A stretch of DNA of 64,000 nucleotides, from contig CM050454.1 of the NCBI GenBank assembly GCA_027563935.2, positions 9,443,501 to 9,507,500 on the forward strand, read 5' to 3'. The first letter of the stretch is position 1, and every line of letters begins with the position of its first letter. A model generated the notes under the pieces. The model did no database searches, was not told the DNA's origin, and saw nothing but the letters and a program-made list of their open reading frames with translations. Of this stretch, positions 46,370-57,743 are shown piece after piece. Source of the stretch: Costus lasius (Eukaryota > Streptophyta > Magnoliopsida > Zingiberales > Costaceae). The translations under genes and the position numbers were made by a program.

Positions 46370-48340
46370 GCTAATTTCTTTTTCTATTTCCCCGGATAAA
46401 TAGTAACTAGAATACGCCAGTGCAGAACAGATTGCTAGTTTCCGTGTCTACGACGGCGCAATTTACTCCCAGTAATTCTAATGTTCGTATATTTAATTGC
46501 GTGTAAAAAATAATGTTGCTAATTTGTTGTTTATTAGTGTAACTTTTGAGGCAACTCTAATCGATGGGATCTCGCATCTTCAACCATTTATTATTAATCA
46601 CTAGAACTTTTTTATTGGCATTGATCTTGTCGTAATTGCAAATGATTGATAATTGAGTGCAATCGTAATCATGTAAAAAAGAGATTTAATTAGTTGATCT
46701 TGGATAAAGCACTTCCTGAAAATAAACATCAAATATATTATTATTAATTCACTAAAGAAAATTGTCAAATCATTCTGAATATCTACTGCAATTGACTACG
46801 ATCACCAAAAGTCAATTATTTGAGCTAATTGTCAAAGAAATTTAAACAGATAAAATAAAAAAATAAAAAATATTATATAGAATTTTATTCGAAATATGAA
46901 TATAAAATTTAGACCCTACTTTTTTTGGCGCTTTAGTTTGAAATTTTAAAATTAATTCTTACAGTTTGCTTGCAAGTTGGCCGAATTACTGTGATCATTG
47001 ACACGCTCCTCTTATCTGAAAATTTTTTTTAATGTAGCAAGACGTTTGGCAAGATTTTAATTGAAAGCGTCCTTTTTGACTCTGTTGGATCTCAACATAT
47101 GAATTGGAAGATGCAAGATGAGCCATTTTACCTAAATAGAAGTACATGAATAAAAATATTAAGAGTTTCTTTTTTTAGGAGAGTCCAATATATTTTTAAG
47201 TAATGTAGGTAGAACTTAACCTTAATATCTTGTTATCAATAATTAAAATTTTAATAAAATTTGCACATAATAACCGTCAAATCCCTTCGCTCAACTCTAG
47301 AAAATGGTGGAAACTACTAAGTTGGAGTACAATAGAAGCAAATAGAATTTTCAATGGAGCGGTGAACCCTTTTCCCGAAGTTAGGGTGCTATACCAAGGG
47401 ATAGAGGAAGGGAAAAAAAAAAATCAAAAATTGTATAGTTTTTTTTTGTGTATTTTTTATTAAAAATTTATTGTGCAAGAAATTATTGAATAGACAAGTA
47501 ATGAAGGAACGACTTACCTTAATACCTTGTTTTCAACAATCACACGTGAAAGGTTATATGAGTAACGAATTATATGTTTAAACCTATCTCCAATTGAATA
47601 TCAACTCGTGGACTTCAACACTCAAAAGTATACAAGAATTCTTGTGGTGATAGAAGTGGGAAATGGAACCATCGAGTGAGTAAGAGAGATGCTTTCTTGA
47701 CCTAGTTTGAATTTATAATTGATTTTAGAATGAAAATTAAAATTTTAAAAATCAATTGAATACATAGTATAGTAACATGACAATAAATTAAAAAATAAAG
47801 TTATAATGCATGCGTAATTTAAACTTATAGTACCTACTTAACACTATGCTATTCTTTACACATATATGGATTTCTAGTCTAAGAAATCTTACAACTTTCT
47901 TTTATTAATTTTTTTTATTTTTTTCATGACAACCCATTATTGTAATCGTCACTTGTGATGACATTATTAATTTTAAACTCTTAGTTTTATATTTTGTTTC
48001 TATTAATTTCTAAAAAATCTTAAAATTATAAAATACCCCCACAACATTGCCTTGAGCACCATCCGATCTAATCTTGCCTTGAGCCTTGCGATCTAATTGT
48101 GTTAGGCTAAGTGTGCAAATGATTCTTATTTCTTAGGATCCCTGATTGTTAAATATGATCAAACAACTTAAGCACAGTAGATTTCTTATAGTTAAATTGA
48201 TCGCGTTAATTATCGAAGGCATTGCCACCGTCAGTTACACCACATAACCCCGCGCACATTTGCCGTATCAATGGCGAAGCCATCGACAACTAGTAAGTAG
48301 TAACATATTTGTTCCGAGCCACTCCGGCTGCCGGCGACAC
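46370..48340. other. Intergenic, AT-rich
   Basis: No coding frame with a recognisable domain. Contains the 3' flank of the CRAL-TRIO gene and, at the right end, the 3' flank of the minus-strand peptide gene. A frame at 47230-47463 is low-complexity and unsupported. No repeats with clear termini were noticed. Confidence 0.55.
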
Positions 48341-48571
48341 CTACTGGCCGCCGGGGATAAGCGAGGCGAGGTCGATGCCGTCGGGGGTCTCGGTTGGCAC
48401 GATGCAGGCCTGGGCGCACATGTTGGAGCAGCCGACGTCCCCCTCCTTGCCGTTGGCGCAGCGGTCGTAGCAGTCGGGGAAGCATAAGGCGTCGGCGGCG
48501 GGCACCGCCGAGGAGGCCACGAGCAGTGCGACGAGGAAGAAGGCAACCACGACCATCTTGGAGTCGGCCAT
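48341..48571 (-). CDS. Small secreted cysteine-rich peptide (six cysteines)
   Basis: A 76-residue intronless frame. Residues 1-28 are a classic signal peptide: short charged start (MADSK), hydrophobic core VVVAFFLVALLVA and small residues before a predicted cut near AADA. The mature part has six cysteines at 30, 34, 38, 48, 52 and 56, spaced C-3-C-3-C-9-C-3-C-3-C, followed by a Cys-free acidic tail ending LIPGGQ. CX3C pairs on two helices recall alpha-hairpinin and thionin-like plant defence peptides, but I cannot assign a family with certainty. It would act outside the cell or in the wall. A TATA box lies about 100 bases upstream. The nCBP gene starts 792 bases away in the opposite direction. 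Confidence 0.82.
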   Translation of the reverse strand: MADSKMVVVAFFLVALLVASSAVPAADALCFPDCYDRCANGKEGDVGCSNMCAQACIVPTETPDGIDLASLIPGGQ

Positions 48572-48670
48572 GATGTGTGCAGAGAGCGAGGTTGAAGATT
48601 CGGACTGGGTGGGAGGTGATGAAAGCTTGATGCTTCGGTGGCTGCGGGGGAGAAAGGGAGGGGGAGGGAG

Positions 48671-48681
48671 ATTTTTATAGG
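48671..48681 (-). promoter_or_regulatory. TATA box of the cysteine-rich peptide gene
   Basis: On the minus strand it reads CCTATAAAAAT. Transcription would start near 48645, leaving a leader of about 75 bases before the ATG at 48571. The leader and upstream flank are rich in CT/GA runs. Confidence 0.7.
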
Positions 48682-48699
48682 GTGGTGGAGCGGCCGAAG

Positions 48700-49362
48700 G
48701 AGGTGGAGGAGGAGGGTGGACGAGAAGAAGAAGCGGCAGCTGGGTCGGGTGGTTCCTAAGCTTGCATGGTTAAATTCAGGAGGGTGGAGATAGATGGAGT
48801 AATGGTCATTTTTAGCTTTCCAAATATATCATAAAACCAATTGATAACAAAATTTTGGGCTCAAATCTCCTTACCAATTGATCGGATTGGATATCCCTTC
48901 ATCAGTGGAAACTTTTTAGCAATTGAATTGGCCCATGGGCTTGGCCTGGCTTGTTTCTTGGGCTCTACACTCTGAGCTGTTAATTAATAAATTTTTTGTT
49001 TTTGTTAAATAAATATTCTTTATTATTTCGAATATATATTTGTTATCTTTCTAAGTATTTAGTGAATGATCTTAAAGTATTTTTTAAGTAAAATAAAATA
49101 TTATGAAAGCGAGATTAGACAATCTAAATAATTTATTTTAATTAAAAAGGTTCTAAAATTTAAAATCCGTTATATTATTAAATCAGAGATTAAAGAAATA
49201 TATATGAAATACAATAATATTTTTTTATATTAAAATATGTTTCTCATTTTTTTTAAAAAAATGTTTGAAACAATAAATTGGGGCCACCGACTTGCTCTCG
49301 CATAGCCGGTGCTCCTGTCATTCGACATTTCTCCGCGTCCGCCTCTCCTTTCCGCCCCCATT
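48700..49362. other. Divergent intergenic region between peptide gene and nCBP gene
   Basis: GA-rich near the peptide gene, then AT-rich (48990-49260). No coding frame. No clear TATA box for the rightward gene; the last 100 bases before its ATG are CT-rich, as often in TATA-less housekeeping promoters. Confidence 0.5.
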
Positions 49363-49954
49363 ATGGAGTCCTCGGAGGCAGCGGAGACCAAGGGTTCCTC
49401 CTCGCCGCCGCCTACCGACACCGCGGCCGCCGCTGAAGCGGAGGGCGATGTGGACGAACTAGAGCGCTACTCACGGGAGCTCAAGGCCGGTCTCCACCCC
49501 TTGAAGGTTTCTTTTTCCCTCTTGTCGTGCTTGCCGTTCTCGGAAAGAAACCTTTTCCAACCTTTCAGTTTGCTGTCGATCGATCTTTTTGGTTGTGATA
49601 TTTGAGTAGGATAGTTTCATTATTTGCTGTTGGCGAATTTACCCTGCTTCTGACTTGTAAATGCTCGCTCGCCTCGATTAGTAAATTGGGGGTTTGTGTC
49701 TTAGGGTTTTGGATGGGCTATCAGAGCTGCACTAGCTTGTGTACTACAGTGTTCATTTAGTTGCTTGTCTGCTGAGTTCCTTGAGTTTATAGCCCAGACA
49801 TGGGCTTGTGATGGATTCACGTTTGATTGAGGTATATATGATTTGGAGAATGTTCTATGGTCGGTGATTTTAGAATAATTGTCTGCTTGTAATATAGTTT
49901 GGTTTGTTGCGCCAAGTTTTGCCTAACACATCTTTTATTTAGACTAGAGCTTCA

Positions 49955-50102
49955 TAGCTCTGGGGGGAATCGTGCACTCCTTCATTGACTTTTCAATTTA
50001 TGCTTTTCTCTAGGCACTGAAGGTTTCTATTTGCTTTCAGCACAAATTTGTGTTTTGGTACACCAGATGAGCACCTGGAATGCGATTATAGACATCTTAT
50101 AG
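49955..50102 (+). repeat. Decayed duplicate of nCBP exon 2 with its acceptor
   Basis: About 150 bases resemble 50145-50294, including the pyrimidine tract and AG acceptor. The copy from 50041 reads HKFVFWYTR and then TGA (50068) and later TAG (50089). Similarity fades after about 50102, so no donor is kept. It lies in intron 1, directly before the real exon. Confidence 0.85.
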
Positions 50103-50818
50103 TCCGACTGTTGCTTGCACGTCTTTTATTAACGAATACATCTTCGTAGATTCGAGGGAATCATGTATTCCTTGAATGTGTCGTTCAATTTATGTTTGTC
50201 TCTGGATACTGAAGATTTCTGTTTGTTTTCAGCATAAATTTGTGTTCTGGTACACGCGACGAACACCTGGAGTGCGATCACAGACATCATATGAGGACAA
50301 CATCAAGAGAATTGTGGAATTCAGTACGGTACGCTATTCTTACAGTATTATAAAAGTTGCTTACATATTATCATTTTTAAAGGATTGTATTATTAGACTT
50401 TCTACAGAATTGTTTTAAATTATACATGTTTGGTTCATGAACTTGATGTATATTTTAGGTTGAAGGATTTTGGGTTTGCTATTGCCATTTATCACGGCCT
50501 TCATCACTCCCTAGCCCAACGGATATCCATCTTTTCAAAGAAGGCATTAGGCCTCTATGGGAGGTACTTTCTATTTTGTTGTTGAACAATTAAGAGATTT
50601 GGTTGTCTTTTCTTTTTCTTAATGATGCACAGAGAACTTGAATTACAAGAAAAAAATGAATGATTTTCATATTCTTAAACTCATAGTAAGATTTCTAGCT
50701 TTTGCAATGTTTGTTGCTGAAAGAAGTTTTGGTTTATCAGGATGCTGCAAACCATAATGGTGGTAAGTGGATATTGCGGTTCAAAAAGATAGTTTCAGGA
50801 CGATTCTGGGAAGACTTG

Positions 50819-53800
50819 GTAAGTTCATGCTAGTCCCAATGTCCCATGTTCAGATTTCCTCTAATCATTATTCAAAACCATGTTTCTTGTCTTGTTGTTA
50901 ATTTGTCAATGCGAAATTTAGAGGAAGTACCTACGATGCCTATCATGCCCTTTAGAAGTTAGGATTTGGTGGTTATAATACATGGCTATATCTTAGTGCT
51001 TTGTTTATCATGAATGAAACCTGTTATTCAATTTTCTTTTCAAGACACATGACTACTATGTTGATGCTTTTATCTTAATATTCTATTGATCAATTAAAAT
51101 GTAGAGAGACTACTTTATGTGCCGATTATTCCTTATATTCCTCAGCTTTGGTGATTTCTGTCACTCTTCGTACCACATGATATCTTGATTCTCTCCATAT
51201 CATGTTTAAACCTATTCGTAGATGCAAAACTCATGACACTATTTTTACAATAAAAGGCAAAGCTCGACATTTCCAACTGGCATATGTACTGTATAGAATA
51301 TGCATAGTGATGAAGTTATTTATCTATGGAATTAACAAATTCTAATGATCTTATACTATGGTTTTCCTTTTTCATAGATCTAAGTCAGATTTCCAGTTTT
51401 ATTGTTTGTCTCCTCCAAAATTTGGGTTGAATCAATTTACATGGCAATGATAAGGGACATTTAATAGGGATGAAAATTTATTCATGCTGTTCTTATAACT
51501 TTGAAGTAGTGTTTGTTTGCTAAATCTCATGATCAACAGAAATGGGAGATTGGGAGATTAGAAGTGATTGTGGTATGGGACTTGGAGCTTTGCATGAATA
51601 AATGTTGTATAGGATGATGGGGAAATTGGAGAATGAAATAAAGGAAAAAAATGAACTAAGAAAATGAATGATATTGGGCTTTTGCTTCCAATATTCTATA
51701 CATAGGTCAAACTTGGTATCAATATCAATATCATCTGTTTTTAGAAACTCAATACCAGACTAGATTGGATTGTTTTGATTGTACTTGGCAAAAATAATGT
51801 TTATTTTAGCATAACTGGAGGTTGAAAAAACTTTAAACATAAAAGAAAGTGTAAATTGTATAGACTTCTTGTTACATTTTCTCATTTAAATACTTTTGTT
51901 AGAGAATATGAAACTTGCACATGTAGAAGGTGACAAACATTACCCCAATATAACCAATTATATTTTCATAATTTTTATAATATATGTTTTATCTTATTAT
52001 TTGTATTTGCCATTGTATATTGCACAATAGTGTTAGGTATTTTCATACTACATACTACCATTTTCATTTGTACTTTAGACTTCATACAAAGAAGCACCAT
52101 GTGACTAGTTTAAGCAGCAAATGACGACCACCACCTTCCTCCCTGTACTGTAGCCTCAACTCTCTTGTAGTATCCAGTCCGACACATATAGTCTCCTTCC
52201 TGCGCCACCAGTCTCCTTGCAGCAATACGTTGTCTCCTTGATTGTCAATTTCCTATAGCTTGTATAACTCATTTCTCCTCATGTATTAATAACCAAAAGT
52301 GCGGTGGGCTCATTACACGCTTCCCCCTCCATCTTCAACTCTCCTGTAACCCCTCCTGCATTCTACACCTTGTTGCACTGGACATTGGTCTCCTTGCAAC
52401 CAAGGTTAACAAAACCGTTCCTAACGTACCGGTCCGTCCGGCCACCGGTCTCGGAACCGTGGTTGGAGCACGGTCGGACCACGGACGGCGGCGGATGGCA
52501 AGGTGGCGGCGGCAGAAGGCGTAGCAGGCGGCGGACGGCAGAGGCGGGAGGTTGGCGGCAGTTGGAAGCTTCGAACAAAGCTTCCGGATGAAGCTTCCGC
52601 GGTTCCGCCGCCTCCGTTCGCCCCGCCCGCCTAGGTTAAGCGGTTCGTACCGTACCATCCGGCTGCCGGAACGGTTTTCAAATCCTTGCTTGCAATAACA
52701 CATCTTTTCAATCATCAAATTCCTACATGTTGTTGCTAGATTCCTATTGCTGTCTTCTTTTGTTATTGCAACTCCTTTCTCCTCATTTACCACCATTTAT
52801 GTTAGTACACCAAAAGTTTGTGCGGCTCATAACTCATCCATTTCTTATTCAAATCAACATCACCAACTTTCTCTTACAAATGTTTTGATGTATTAAGAGA
52901 CATTTCTCCTTTTACATGTCTCTCTTATTGCACAACAAGTAGTTATCTTATTGCATTAATGTGCAACTCTCAACTTCTTTTTCATCTACTCTCTTTTTTT
53001 CTAGCACAAACAAATTGCATTGTGCCACAACATGCAAACAAAATGCACATTCTCTCATTTGAAAATTTTGTGTTAGAAGAAGGAGAAGAATGAGAAAAAG
53101 AAAAAGAAAAAGAAAGAGGTAGAAGCGGCGGACCAACCAGTGGATGCAGCGAAAGCGGCATACATGGATCTTTTTTTTTTCTGTTTATTATTTCACTTAC
53201 TAACTACAATAATGAATTTGTATGCTTATTTATTATTTCAAGACAATGGTATAAAATCTCGGTTTGTACCGGTGTATTGATCTAAGCCTTATCCAGCCTA
53301 GTCCTAGACCTATATATATCACTTATATTGCACGGTATGTATTAGTTTTAAAAACATTGTTTATGACAACCCTTTTCGAAAATTGAATATTAGTTGTTAT
53401 GCCCGAAATGAATCATTGAGATTGGAATTGACTGAATGAATAATCTTTTGATTTAGAAAAAAGGATAATGTAATTTGATAGACTTGTTTATTAAGTTTTC
53501 CCCTTATTTAAATATTTTATCATTCACAATAAAATGATTTAACAAGTTAATATTACAACAGTGAACTAGATTTCTATACTTTTTTATTATGTCAATACTA
53601 TATTGCTTGTAAAATTTAATTTATTTATAAAATATAAGTAAATCTATAATTCTACCACCTAATCCATGTTCTATTGTCTTCATACTTTATTCAAATTATT
53701 ATTTCACATGCAATGGTATGTCATATCTTTACATTGTTCTAGGTGATCCTAATTTTTTATTAATTTAAAATAAAATAATAATTATTTTTACACTTACAAT

Positions 53801-54344
53801 TTATCAGATTTTTATTCTATTTTTGAACATTTGAAACTTCATAACAGTTAAACATGGGACTATCATCTTAGAGGATCTTTAGCTTGAAATTTCCTCCAGC
53901 CTTACCATATTATAAAATAAAAAATATTTTTGTAATAAACGAAAGAAAAATCTAGGCAATACTGAACTAACAATTGGTCTCCCCTTTCACAATAGCCCTT
54001 GCTATCTCTATAAAATATTGCACCTCACTACATTAGGAATTTCATAAATCAATTTGAACATCTATAAACTTGCTAATTTCTCTTGTAGATATTATGCCCT
54101 AAAAAGTAATTATTTTGTTATATACATCTTTTGTTCACTGAAATTCCTTTAGGCCAAGAAAATGTTGAGTAGACAAAAACATGGGGTTGTCGTAAAAACC
54201 TGATGCTTACGTGATCTTTGATAAGATCTATCAAAGATCATATATCTGTAAACCTTTATTACCTTAAATATTATACACGTTATCGATATCTAGATTCACA
54301 TTCTTAAGTTTTTGTACATGTCTCCAAATTTTTAGTGATGCAAC
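50819..54344 (+). other. nCBP intron 4, first part
   Basis: AT-rich intron sequence starting with the donor GTAAGT. No host coding exon recognised. Apart from the GC-rich MITE at 52401-52688 it holds a possible 118-bp foldback at 53243-53360 and low-complexity runs (for example GAAAAAGAAAAAG at about 53090). Confidence 0.6.
52401..52688. mobile_element. GC-rich MITE (288 bp) in nCBP intron 4
   Basis: The left end CAAGGTTAACAAAACCGTTC and the right end GAACGGTTTTCAAATCCTTG are inverted repeats with three mismatches. The flanks are CTTGCAAC (52393-52400) and CTTGCAAT (52689-52696), an 8-bp target duplication with one change or a perfect 7-bp one. This suggests a hAT-type non-autonomous element. 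The interior is a GGCGGC-rich core, in strong contrast to the AT-rich intron. Open frames in it are compositional. Confidence 0.75.
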
Positions 54345-54530
54345 TGTGTGGGAGTGATACAGATGGGCTAGCACAGGCCCAGTGGAGGGTCTACACCAGG
54401 CGTTCGGTCAAAGAAAGGGCCCAAGCCCATTAGCGGGAGAGAGGGTTTGTAAGGGAGGAGGGTGGCGAATAGGAGGGGGGGGGGTATCGTATCTTTGCTT
54501 TTGTTAGGTTAGCCCTAAATTCTCATCACA
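54345..54530 (+). repeat. Possible short 5' LTR of chromovirus G
   Basis: Runs from TGTGTGGGAG to CTCATCACA just before the element's leader, with loosely matching inverted termini. The following TGGTGATTTGAGGG is at best a degenerate primer site. No 3' LTR is present for comparison, so the boundaries are tentative. Confidence 0.35.
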
Positions 54531-54687
54531 GTGGTGATTTGAGGGACGATCTTGTGATTGTAACAGTGGTCCGACTTGCCGGATCCACTGAGAGCGACGA
54601 GCGACGTGCGTTCTCAGTGTCGACGGTGAAATTTGTGCAGCAGGGGAGAAGAAGATCGTCGCCAGTTAGAGAAATCGATCGAGTGCC

Positions 54688-57600
54688 ATGGCGACGACGA
54701 GATCTGATTCACGTTTTGATGCTATCAAAAAAACGTTGCAAGACATGTTGGTGGGGGAGGAGTGACGACGCAAGGCAGAAGCCGCCAACGAAGATCACCA
54801 GCGGATGGTTGACGAGAAGAGGAAGACGATGAAGGAAGACTTGCTGGAGCTGAAACATTTGATGACAGAGATGCTGAAGGGGAAGTCGAGTGACGGCAAC
54901 ACTGTTGCGTCGCCTGGCCCTCGTCGTTAGGAGCGTGGCGCGCAGCAGGCGGAGGATCGCGGCGACTGACGTGATGAAGATGTGCGGCCGCCCAGTGCAG
55001 GTGCTTGGCCACCGGTTCAAGAACCCTTACCGATGGATGCTCGTCGATGTCCGGCGACCCATCCTGTAGCAGACATACCTCGCCAGGGCAGGCGCGAATT
55101 TTACCCGACCGAAGGACGACAGGCGATGGTGGAGGAGCTTGAACCGCATGGAGAGGGAGGGGGGAAACAGCATGGGAGGACAGCGTGCATGGTGCAGACG
55201 CGTGGAGCTGCCAGTGTTTGATGGATCCGATCCCTTGGGTTGGATCACACGAGCGAAGTAATACTTTGATATCCAGGGTACACCTGATGATCAACGAGTT
55301 CCCTTAGCATTCGTCAGTATGGAAGGCGCTGCGGTCCACTGGTTCAGTTGGTTGAGAAGGCTGGAGATTGATATCTCCTGGGGGATGCTGAAGGACGAGA
55401 TGATGGCACGTTTCAGTGCATGCGATGCGGCAAATCCATTCGAATTGCTGGCATCTCTGGAGCAAGGCGGAAAGACGGTCGGAGAATACATTGAAACCTT
55501 TGAGGGGTTGGTGGCTCGGTTACCCAGGCTTTCCGCCCCTCAATACTTGGGATATTTCCTCAGTGGCTTGCGCGAGGACATACGGCGCTGGATAAGAACT
55601 TTCGCTCCCACCACAGTACGGAGAGCTATTTTTTTAGCGCGAAACTTTGAAGAGGTATTGGGTGGCAAAAGTGTTTCTTCTCAACCGAGTAAGAACTATG
55701 GAGGGGGTCGTACTGGGTTCTCGTTTGTCTCACAGACAACATCGTCCCAGCATTATACAGGAAGTGGGGGGAACAGGCCGGCATCCATTCGGTCCGACGG
55801 TGCATCCAACAAGGGCAATGAAGGTGGGGCTTCGGGGACGGCCGCGAGTTCTGTTGGCTCCAGCCGTGCGCAGTCAAGGGAAGAAGGGCAGAAAATAACT
55901 GGAGGGGTAAACGCTGATAGCAGAACGCCAGATAGCCGCTCTCTTTTTTACCAGGAGTTCAAGAACAAGAGAGAGAAGGGATTATGCTTTCGTTGTGACC
56001 AACCATATCACCTCATGCATCGCTACGCTAACAAGAATCTGAGGCTCATGGTCATGGCAGAGGACGAGGGAGACCAAGAGAATTACAGGTCAGAGGAACA
56101 GGCGGAGGGGAATCTAGAGATCGCTCTAAATTCCATGGGGGAGGTCTCTTTGAATTCCATAAGAGGAATATCTAGCCCCAGCACTCTCAAGTTAATAGGG
56201 CGGTTGGGAGATGAAGACATAGTGGTGATGGTTGACAGTAGGGCTACGCACAATTTTATCTTGAGCCGTTTGGCGAGAGAAATGCAGCTTCAGGTGGAGT
56301 CTACCCCTCGTTTTGGAGTACATTTAGGGGATAGCGGCAAGGTAACAACCCAGGGCAAATGCGCAGGCCTACAAATCACACTCGGGCCACTAGAGGAGAC
56401 ACTGGATGCTTATCTCTTTGGTCTAGGCGGTGTGGATCTCATTTTAGGAGTGGCATGGCTCCAATCTCTGGGGGAGGTGAAGGCAGACTAGAGTCGCTTA
56501 TACATCAAATTCCATAGGGATGGCAAGGAGGTGGTGTTACAAGGTAGTCCCGCTTTGGTAAGGGCTCAATCGTCTCTAAGGGTCCTGGCGCGGCTGACAG
56601 AGGTGGAGTGTTGGGCTTTGGTGTGGGCGGTAGATGGAGGGGAACAGCAGATGATTGATGGGTCCTTATCGAGGGTTCAAGTAGCTCAACTGACGCAGGT
56701 GCTCGGGAAGTTCGAAAGGGTGTTTGCGGAGTCAGGAGCTTTTCCACCTTCTCGAGCCACCGATTATGCCATTGTGCTCAAACCGGAGGAGGGACCAGTA
56801 CGAGTGCGTCCCTATCGCTATATGCCCACAGCCAGAAAGATGAGATGACCAAACTTGTGAAAGAAATGCTCTTCGCGGGGATCATACAACCTAGTTCCAG
56901 CCCCTACTCTAGCTCAGTTATCCTTGTGCGAAAGAAGGACGGGAGTTGGCGTTTCTGCGTGGATTACCGTGCACTAAACGAAATCACTATCCCAGATAAG
57001 TATCCAATACCCGTAATTGAAGAATTGTTGGATGAGTTACAAGGAGCACATTCTTTTTTCAAGATTGACTTGCGCTCAGGGTACCATCAGATTCGTGTTA
57101 AGGAGGAAGATGTGCCTAAAACAGCGTTTCGAACCCATGACGGCCACTACAAGTTCCTGGTGATGCCGTTTGGCTTGAAGAACGTGCCCGTGACTTTTGA
57201 AGTGCCATGAATGACACCTTCCGACCCTACCTGCGGCAGTTCGTGTTGGTTTTTTTTTTACGACATTCTTGTCTACAGTGCTACTTGGGAGGAGCATATG
57301 GATCATCTTGCACAGACCTTAGCAATTTTGCAGACTCAACACTGGGGTAGCAAATCAAAAGAAGTGTCAATTTGGGTGGCAGCAAGTAGAGTATCTGAGA
57401 CATATAATTCAGCCTGGCATTGTTGCGATGGACCCTAACAAGGTGGACACAATTATGAAGTGGCCGGTCCCCTGCTCGGTCAAGGAAGTGCGGGGGGTTC
57501 CTAGGGTTGGCCGGCTATTATCGCCGTTTTGTGCAGGATTATGGGAAGATAGCTCGGCTCCTGACATACTTGTTAAGAAAGGATGTTTTTCAATGGAATG

Positions 57601-57743
57601 CCGAAGCCCATCAGGCCTTTGATAAGCTTAAGACCGTAATGACTTCTGCCCCAGTTTTAGCTCTATCTGACTTTCAGAGTATGTTCACGATTGAGTGCGA
57701 TGCCTCAGGCCGGGTGATAGGCCACTTTTTATTGCAATGTTAA
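54688..57743 (+). pseudogene. Decayed Ty3/gypsy chromovirus G (gag, protease, RT), 3' truncated, in nCBP intron 4
   Basis: Same strand as the host gene. A gag-like start MATTRSDSRFDAIKKTLQDM at 54688 runs with stops into the open frame 55319-56491: VHWFSWLRRLEIDISWGML (gag), a damaged knuckle CFRCDQPYHLMHRY (last Cys replaced by Tyr), and a protease site altered to VDSRATHNF (Gly lost). RT pieces at 56531-57743 show [47 protein letters not shown], the active-site block FFYDILVYS (one catalytic Asp replaced by Tyr), YYRRFVQDYGKIAR and FTIECDASGRVIG. It stops inside RNase H; integrase, chromodomain and 3' LTR are missing. Chromovirus assignment rests on gag and RT resemblance only. Confidence 0.85.

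Noticed and set aside
54539..55294. Open frames on both strands before chromovirus G gag
   Set aside because: The plus-strand text fits a gag leader with stops; the minus-strand frames are complements of it without domains.
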